Part shown: piece after piece, positions 57,635 to 64,000 of the stretch | Numbering within the stretch: the stretch's first letter is position 1 | Layout of the letters: each line of letters begins with the position of its first letter | NCBI GenBank assembly: GCA_019188255.1 | Contig: JAETXT010000005.1 | Span: forward strand, 2,108,001 to 2,172,000 | Length of the DNA stretch: 64,000 bases | Reading direction: 5' to 3' | DNA from: Verticillium longisporum | Taxonomy: Eukaryota; Ascomycota; Sordariomycetes; Glomerellales; Plectosphaerellaceae | The notes under the pieces: generated by a model | What the model was told of the DNA's origin: nothing | The model's input: the letters and a program-made list of their open reading frames with translations, nothing else | Databases searched by the model: none | Position numbers and translations under genes: made by a program

Positions 57635-58814
57635 GACGAGTGGTCGAAGGCATGCCTAGTGGCGGGATGCTGAAGTACAGAAAGCAGGCGCAGTACGCAG
57701 GGTCCCGAAGGTAGGTAGGTAGGTAGTTGGAGATTGCTGATGCTGGCCGGTCCCCGTATAAGAGAGCCGCGCAGTGTGTCAGTTTGAAGCCAAAAAAAGC
57801 CTATGTTCTTGACTTTGTAATCAACATGAACACTGGAGCAGGATGAAACAAGAGGCTGCTGCAGAGTGATAAAGACTTTTAGCCACTGGCGCGATCGGTG
57901 AGAACAGAGGTTTGCCGACGGCCATGTTCCGATGAAGGGGACCTGGGGCAAAGGCTTTTCTTTCTAAGAGGCTGCCACGGCCTTACTGAGGGGGCGGCAT
58001 GGTGGGGAGGGGGGGAAGACCAGGTCCATGGCCCACGGGGAGCCTCTGGGCCAGAAAAGGCTGGAGCTCTGGTCGAGAGACGACCTGCCTGACAGGGTGC
58101 ATCATCCGGTGGAGATGTGAGCAAAGACTGCCCACCCACTCGGAGGTTTAGCCCGGCGGTTGATGATGGCCGTTTGGGCAGGTCGGCAGAGCAGGCCCGG
58201 TTTGGGGATTGACGTGATAGGACGAGGGCGGGCAAAGAGAGGGCGAAGCGACCGACTAGGATCGTGTTGCATGGGCCTTACCGAGTGCCGCCTTTGGTCC
58301 ATCTTGGTGCATCCCCGATATCGGTGCCGACCGCGTCGCCGTTCATTCGGTCATCGTCGTTGGGTCCATAGCGGCTAGACTGTGCCAGCTCAGCGATTCG
58401 GGCGTTGAAAGTTGGTAGAAGCATTGATTGACCACCACAACTTTACTTCCATGTTAGCCAGCGCCACACAGCCATGACGTTGGCGATGGAATGGACGATG
58501 GCTGCAATTGTCCACGTCGACAGCCAGATGTACCCTTTCTCGCTGGTCACCTTTCTCGCTGGGAAGTCACAGCACATGCCCGCTGTCTCCGATCCCAACC
58601 TGTGGTTTTGTAATGTGACCGCTGCTTCGTGTAAATCCTCTGCTACCCTTCAGCCCAGTCGGTCACCACGATTCTCTCGTGGACCAAGTTCAAATTCCAA
58701 TACGCCAGACGCCATCGCTATGCCTCTCGCAGACCATTCTCACCCTCTGAAATGCCATGCCACGCAGGACCCGTCAAGTGCATTCGCGCGCACGCGAGTC
58801 TCGCGCTGCGCCTG
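57635..58814. other. intergenic
   Basis: Promoter side of the DMT transporter and 3' flank of taf13. A (GGTA)n-like run is at 57711-57726. No gene recognised. Confidence 0.6.
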
Positions 58815-59399
58815 CTAAGCCTTGCGCGACTTCCTCGACGGCGCCTCCGACACGGCGTCGTCGACATCGTCCGCCTCGCCGAGCTCCTCCTCGTCCTGCG
58901 GCAGCCGCGGCCCGCCGCCGGCGCTGGCGCCCGCCGCGCCCTTGTCCCGCTTGCTCTCCTCGCCCGCCGTATCCTTGATGGACGACGTCTCGTCCTCCTT
59001 GGAGAAGATCTTCTTGGCGTTGTCAATCTCGCCCTTCTTCTGGAACACCTCCTGCACCTTGCCCAGGAAGGCCGGGTTCTTGCGAAACGCAAACTCAAAA
59101 TCCTCCCACTTGACCTTTTGCCGCCCCGCGTAGCTGGCGTTGCGCGCCGCCTCAAACGCCGTGCCCTGGATGAACTCGGTGAGGATCTCGTCGAGGACGC
59201 GGATCGTCTCGGGCAGCGGGTTGCGCACGTCGCCGTGCGCGAAGAGCAGCTGGCCGACTAGAAAAGGGGCAGGTCACGTCAGTAAATCTGAGCCTTGGAG
59301 GGGTTGGCGAGCGGAACAAGGGGCAGGAAAAGACTGACGCTCGTTGGACGAAAAGTTCATGCGCCCGACATTCTTGCCGGCGCGCGCGCGAGGCTCCAT
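58815..59399 (-). CDS. taf13: TFIID subunit TAF13
   Basis: Histone-fold subunit of the general transcription factor TFIID, pairing with TAF11. Two exons, 59399-59339 and 59257-58815, with an 81-nt intron; 167 residues. The histone fold covers about residues 20-105 and includes LLFAHGDVRNPLPETIRVLDEI and KVKWEDFEFAFRKNP. The C terminus is charged and acidic. The N terminus MEPRARAGKNVGRMNF is encoded on the first small exon. It is divergent from the Kish gene. Frame is intact. Confidence 0.92.
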
Positions 59400-59840
59400 G
59401 ATGGCGGATAATGTGGTAGGATATCGGTTTGTAGAGGGTCGTCAGGGTGGTCGCTCTCGAGAGGCTGGGAAGAGTTCGTTTCTTTGGCACCAATGAGTGG
59501 TGGTGTTCTAGGTCGACCCAGCGACGAGGTGTAAAGCATTCACTCCCTGAGGCTTCAACACGGAAGGAGTGGATTCGATGAGAGACGGCGTGGGTGTTGC
59601 TGGCAAGGCTCGATTGTTGGCAAGAAACAAGCTCCATCTACACTCAGAAATCAGAAGTGGCCCATGCTTCGATAATCGTGGGGTCGCCGTGATGAGTAAT
59701 CCAATGCCAGCTCGAAACGACCCAGCTGGGCCACCTTGCCATTTAGACACGGCAGGCAGCCAGGCAGCTCTCGCGACAGCTTCACCTCCGCCATCGCATC
59801 GCAAAAGGGACCCAGCTCGCTGCTCCCCAGGACCGCCAAG
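59400..59840. promoter_or_regulatory. shared divergent promoter region
   Basis: 441 bp between the start codons of taf13 and the Kish gene; both promoters must lie here. No specific site recognised. Confidence 0.5.
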
Positions 59841-60232
59841 ATGGTAAGCCCCCAGTTTGCATATGGAAGCGCCCTCCACTAACGCTCAAAAGTCCGCCCT
59901 CTTCAACTTTCAATCACTCCTTCTCGTCATCCTCCTCCTGATTTGCACCTCGGCCTACACACACCAGATCTTCCCCTCCTTCATGGACAACCGCAAAGAC
60001 GGGTGCGCCCCCCTCCCCTTTCCAACCTAGTCGATGAACGCACAAGCTTACATACAGACTCAGCGTGGTCGGCATATTCTGGAAATTCGCGCGCGTAGGC
60101 GAGCGTCTGAGCCCCTACGTCAGCCTCGCCTGCGTCTTCATGGCCGTACGTCCCACCCCCTTTCCAAGCACATACTCTTCCAAAGACGACACCGTGCCTG
60201 ACACCAGCCAGGTCTCCCTCCTCATCAACTAG
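59841..60232 (+). CDS. ksh1: Kish, small secretory-pathway membrane protein
   Basis: A 73-residue Golgi membrane protein of the Kish/Ksh1 (TMEM167) family, needed early in secretion. Four exons: 59841-59843, 59893-60002, 60058-60145 and 60212-60232. The first exon is only the ATG, followed by a 49-nt GTAAGC...CTAAC...AAAAG intron; joined, it gives the family start [20 protein letters not shown]. Conserved [20 protein letters not shown] follows, with two membrane segments. Later introns are 55 and 66 nt. A second ATG in frame (59863, MEAPSTN...) inside the proposed first intron would give 13 more codons upstream of the conserved SALFNF part, so the start exon is likely but not proven. Too short to find by simple frame length. 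Confidence 0.88.
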
Positions 60233-62174
60233 ATACCCCCCCAAACACATATATCTCCCGCGACACTACGAGGGACACCAGAGCGGGTGCACACAACGGC
60301 GTTATCAGGAAATCAAGGAACCAGGAAAATCACACGAGCGGATGGCCGGCGTCGCGGGGCGGTTCAGTCCGAGCTAAACCAAGCATATGAATGATACCAA
60401 ATACCACACCATGCTTGCTGCACTACGCTTCCTTCAGCACGAGGAAACAAGCATGACCAAAAACCCGTCGGAACGTCTCCGTCCAGACTCCGAGAACATG
60501 ATTCCGTCTGTTGCGCCACGAATACGCACCCTACCCGTTTCCTGGGACATGCATAGCCGCGGGTCTTGCATGATGCCATTGACAGCAGCGCAAGGAGGAC
60601 GAGGAGGAGGACGACGGGCACCAGACATACACTGCCAGTGGTACCCATGAGAAAGCAGCGAGCATGCATAGCACAGCATTGCGCTCTCGACGTTTGAATG
60701 GATCCCTCAGCTCCCCCGTCCCCTCTCTCCCTCTCTGTCCTCACCAAGATTTCTTATTCGCCGGAACGGTCACACAACACGGTACACAAATGCGCCATGA
60801 CCCTCCCGCTCGGTGAGCGCCCCAGTAATCAGGAAAAGGGCAAACGCGCAGCCGGTCTGGAGCGGGTGTGAAACAGGAGCACGAGAGCTGTCCGCTGAAC
60901 AATGATCGTGAGGGGCAGGCGGAGGATGAGGCAACATTTAGAGATCCCCTCCAAATAAGAAGACGGTTCGGGAACAGAGGCCAGTGGTATTCGTCGTCGT
61001 CGGATCCGAAAAGAAAACCAAAGATAATCATCTCTGGATGGGATTCATCGGCAGTTCACGAGCCCTCCATGTCATGCCGTCCGCCTGCCCGCATGCATAC
61101 GTTGCCCCTACCGCCTCCCTCCTTCTCCTGTGTGTAAGAAAGAAAAAAGTAGCCCGTCCATTTAGCTTGCATGCCATACATCGGACCAAGTCCCGGGTCG
61201 GACGCGGGGACGAGCAAGCTTCAGTATGTGAATCAGTAGCATGGCTTGCACCCCCGACGAGAGAACGGAGCCCTTCGTCCAGTTGCACACCGAGCGTTCA
61301 GCCAGATATAGGCAACACGGCTACCTGCCGCCGCCGCCTCGTGATTCGACCCAAGATGCCGTGGGAGAACGTGGGCTCGTCTTCCCTCTTTGGAGCGTTC
61401 ACGGGGTATCTGGACGTCAACAATGGCATGCACAGAATAACAGTAACTGTCAAAGTTCTCGGATGAAGAGCTAAACGCTAACGTTGAGACCTTCCCGTCG
61501 GCAGTCGCCCAATGGCCACATGTCGGATTAACCAGAGCCTGCCCATCCTTCATCCTCTTCTCCTTCTACATCCTATCTTCTTCTTCTTCTTCTCCACCTG
61601 CGTCTTTCGCCATCAAACAAAAACAAACGCAGAACCGCCGGCCATCGTGGTGATCCCCCGACGTTGCCCGCCATACCCATGAACGCCGTGTTGCTAGAAA
61701 ATAGATAAGGAAGCAACCGATAGACAAAGCGCCGGGGCGGTAATAAACAACTGCCAACTCGAATGCCCCGTACCCATTCGGATTCCCCCTCCCCTGTGCC
61801 ATGGGACGAGTCTAAAGTGTGTCTCTTTGTGTAACCTGCCCTACGCCTCCCAGACTCCGGATATTCAGATTGGTGTAGATAGACAAAAAAAAAAAAACTA
61901 ACAACGCGAAGAAAGACGTTGTTCAATGTGTATGAGTGCGCATGTGTTGCCGATGCAATACCACACGGTGGGAGGGCATTGATTAATATGTGTAAGAGTG
62001 GAAAAAGTCGGCGATCCGTGTCAGGCAAACGCAAGGGACGTCGAAGTGTACGTAGTGACTGGAGACGGGCTGGCGGAAGACTGGCCAGCAGCAGGTCCAT
62101 TAGTGTGGTATCGGTAGGCATACGCGTGTTGAGGGTGATTCCTGCGCCGCAATGAACAGCAAACCCGAGCGGAA
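60233..62174. other. convergent intergenic, no gene recognised
   Basis: 1.9 kb between the 3' ends of the Kish and TCP11-like genes. Contains an A12-13 run near 61887. Frames present lack any recognisable domain. Confidence 0.55.
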
Positions 62175-63953
62175 TTAGATCTGGTTCGACTGCATGTCGC
62201 ATTCGAAGTCGCCCGTAGCCTCACCAGCATACGCCAACTGTGCCCACACGCGCCAATGCAGTATACCAAGGTGCGCAAGTCTGGTGGCCATATCCTCAAC
62301 ACCAGCGTCGTCGCGTCCGGATCCATCTGCGGAGCTGGCATCCCATGCGCGGCTGGAGCTAGGGCCTCGGCTGCCTGTAGCGACAGAGAACAGAGCGACG
62401 CCGTTGAGACCTCGGTACTCGCGCATGCGTCGTTGGAGATCGGTCAAGAGGCGAGCGTTGAAGTGATCCTCTACTTCGCGGAAAAGGGAGCCGTGGACAT
62501 CCGTGACGTGTGCGAGAAGCTTAGCCTCAAACGCGGGCAGCATATCTGAAGGGGCATTGGTGAACCGAAAAATCTGAATGGCCAGGGACGGAGCCATCGA
62601 GGCCCATCGAGACTCGTGGCGGGAGGTTGGCGGCGATGTTTGAATGAGGGCGACGAGCGAGTTGTAAAGCTTGCGAGCCTTGGCCTGGGACTCATTTGGA
62701 TCGGAGGTTGGGATGGCTTGGCTGGGGAGCACGAGAGACGAGCGAGGAGACGACGTGACCGAATCAGCCGAGCTGAAAGCCAGGCTTGAAGGCCGCGATC
62801 CAGACGCCGGAGGCGTGTTGAAGTTGAAGTCGAAAGGGCTCGATGTCCTCGAGATGACGGGCTCCTCCTCCAGATGGGACGGGAATCCGTTGGACAGGGA
62901 GTTGACAGTGCGGCTGACCCTCTCCAGTTCGTCGTACAGGCGCATACACACCTCGAGATTGACGGCGTCCAGCATGTCCGATCGCAATTTCAAAAATCGC
63001 TCCTCGTCGAAGACGAATGTGTTGGGAGCTTCCTTTTCGTAGACCGAAGGACGAATCAGGCGGCACAGGGCCTCGAAGAAGATGGCCGTCTCGCCAAAAG
63101 ACTGGGTTGCCGCTGGGGAAATGGTGCCGGCATAGCGACGTTCGGCATCACGATACCACTCCCTCGCGGGGCCGACATCGACCCGGCCTTGCTGGATTCT
63201 CTTGAAGAAGAAGCGCTGCTCAAAGTGAACAGTGTCTTCGATCAGAACAGGACGCAGGCATCGGATCTGGTGGTTGGCGACATCCAGCTTCATCGCCTCG
63301 AGTACCTCAAGCAGTCCACGCATACCCAGAACTAGCTCACCCATGTCGTTGTTTCGATTGCCGTTGCTGAGCTTCTCGTACATCCTATCGACCCACTCGT
63401 CGCGCATGGGAGCGCAGTGAGACTTGAGCACGCGAGAGAGCCAGGATGCCAGCTTCTCGAGATCGGCAATGCCCTTGTTAAACTGCTGCATCAGGAGCTC
63501 CACGTTCAGGCCCTCGTCCAAGTAGACTCGGTCCCTCACGGGCACAAGTGTCTGGATGATGTCCTTGACGGTTCGAAGAAGCTGGGGAAGGCACCAGTCG
63601 TCATTCTCGCCATGGATGGCATAGAATCCCTCACGGTCCATGACGAACATGATAAGTTGCTCTTGCAGGGTAGCCCAAAAATGCTCGGCCTTGACCTCCT
63701 TCCTCCTGCCCTTGTCTCCGTCCACGTTGGGTCTGAAATGAAGTTCGGGATCAAAGTTGATATCATGACGCAGCTTGGGATTGTGAATAATCTTGGACAC
63801 GTCGAGTTCGCTCAATGTTGCCTTGGTGACTGGGGGTTCCAAGGGAAGTGCTGGCCTGGTCCTGGTGGTGTGTGCATTTCCGAAGTAACTCTCGGCGCCC
63901 GTTGAGGGTGGTGTGCTCGAGTTGCTAGAACTGCTGGAGGCTGCCCTTGACAT
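62175..63953 (-). CDS. sok1: TCP11/Sok1-like protein, possibly 5'-incomplete
   Basis: T-complex-11 domain protein related to yeast Sok1, a suppressor of reduced cAMP-dependent kinase activity. Single exon from the ATG at 63953: 592 residues. A Ser/Thr-rich N terminus is followed by the helical TCP11 domain, from about residue 55 (PKLRHDINFDPELHFRPN) through the C terminus, interrupted by a Ser-rich stretch near 370-420. The frame stays open upstream of this ATG to the window edge (64000), coding low-complexity Pro/Thr, so the true start may lie outside the window. Frame is intact within the window. Confidence 0.85.
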   Translation of the reverse strand: MSRAASSSSSNSSTPPSTGAESYFGNAHTTRTRPALPLEPPVTKATLSELDVSKIIHNPKLRHDINFDPELHFRPNVDGDKGRRKEVKAEHFWATLQEQLIMFVMDREGFYAIHGENDDWCLPQLLRTVKDIIQTLVPVRDRVYLDEGLNVELLMQQFNKGIADLEKLASWLSRVLKSHCAPMRDEWVDRMYEKLSNGNRNNDMGELVLGMRGLLEVLEAMKLDVANHQIRCLRPVLIEDTVHFEQRFFFKRIQQGRVDVGPAREWYRDAERRYAGTISPAATQSFGETAIFFEALCRLIRPSVYEKEAPNTFVFDEERFLKLRSDMLDAVNLEVCMRLYDELERVSRTVNSLSNGFPSHLEEEPVISRTSSPFDFNFNTPPASGSRPSSLAFSSADSVTSSPRSSLVLPSQAIPTSDPNESQAKARKLYNSLVALIQTSPPTSRHESRWASMAPSLAIQIFRFTNAPSDMLPAFEAKLLAHVTDVHGSLFREVEDHFNARLLTDLQRRMREYRGLNGVALFSVATGSRGPSSSRAWDASSADGSGRDDAGVEDMATRLAHLGILHWRVWAQLAYAGEATGDFECDMQSNQI

Positions 63954-64000
63954 GGGGAGGCCTGCCGTGGGTGTGGGTGTGGCGGTGGTAGACGGGGGGT

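Noticed and set aside
61573..62202. Minus-strand frame of about 209 codons overlapping the 3' end of the TCP11-like gene
   Set aside because: Low-complexity Arg/Leu composition and no family resemblance.

Overview
The window reads as nuclear chromosomal DNA of a filamentous ascomycete, most likely a Sordariomycete and probably Hypocreales. The reasons are: short (about 50-150 nt) GT-AG introns with CTAAC/CTGAC-like branch sites, C-ending codons, a HET-C incompatibility protein, a Zn2Cys6 regulator, intron-light housekeeping genes and Pol III tRNA genes. The species call is inference; no search was possible.

Layout. 1-9.5 kb: three minus-strand genes, a siderophore-type MFS transporter with an iron-GATA site in its promoter, an RBM39/Rsd1 splicing factor, and the sphingolipid fatty acid 2-hydroxylase Scs7. 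9.5-14.5 kb: a gene-poor, visibly more AT-rich block holding an inverted pair of nearly identical tRNA-Cys genes, a possible MITE and a broken candidate small cysteine-rich peptide gene. 14.5-24.2 kb: het-C (+), mitochondrial-type PP2C Ptc6 (-), a BTB/POZ protein (+) with an in-frame TAG, and phosphatidylinositol synthase (-). 24.2-27.7 kb: no gene recognised. 27.7-44 kb, all protein genes on +: OMP decarboxylase, Zn2Cys6 regulator, GT34 glycosyltransferase, a coiled-coil/NYN-like/CCCH protein and SRP19/Sec65; tRNA-Arg(CCG) and an intron-containing tRNA-Met lie between them. 44.3-57.6 kb, all minus: dynactin p150, HMG-box protein, RuvB-like 1 and a 10-TM DMT/EamA transporter. 58.8-64 kb: TAF13 (-) and Kish (+) as a divergent pair, then a TCP11/Sok1-like protein (-) reaching the window edge.

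Most genes are unrelated housekeeping genes (lipid synthesis, secretion, splicing, transcription, dynein transport), not a metabolic cluster. No mobile-element coding sequence, CRISPR array or biosynthetic cluster was seen.

The dominant unusual signal is that five conserved genes (het-C, ura3, the CCCH gene, sec65, dynactin) each need single-base insertions, ten in all, to keep the family reading frame. Nearly all are one missing C (coding strand), usually inside a C run. A sixth gene, the siderophore transporter, has one frameshift near its C terminus. The simplest explanation is indel error in the assembly rather than mass gene decay. The in-frame TAG in the BTB gene is a different kind of lesion. 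The most interesting biology is the NYN-like plus CCCH protein (Regnase-like architecture), whose last intron, if retained, would exchange its third zinc cluster for a cysteine-rich repeat tail.
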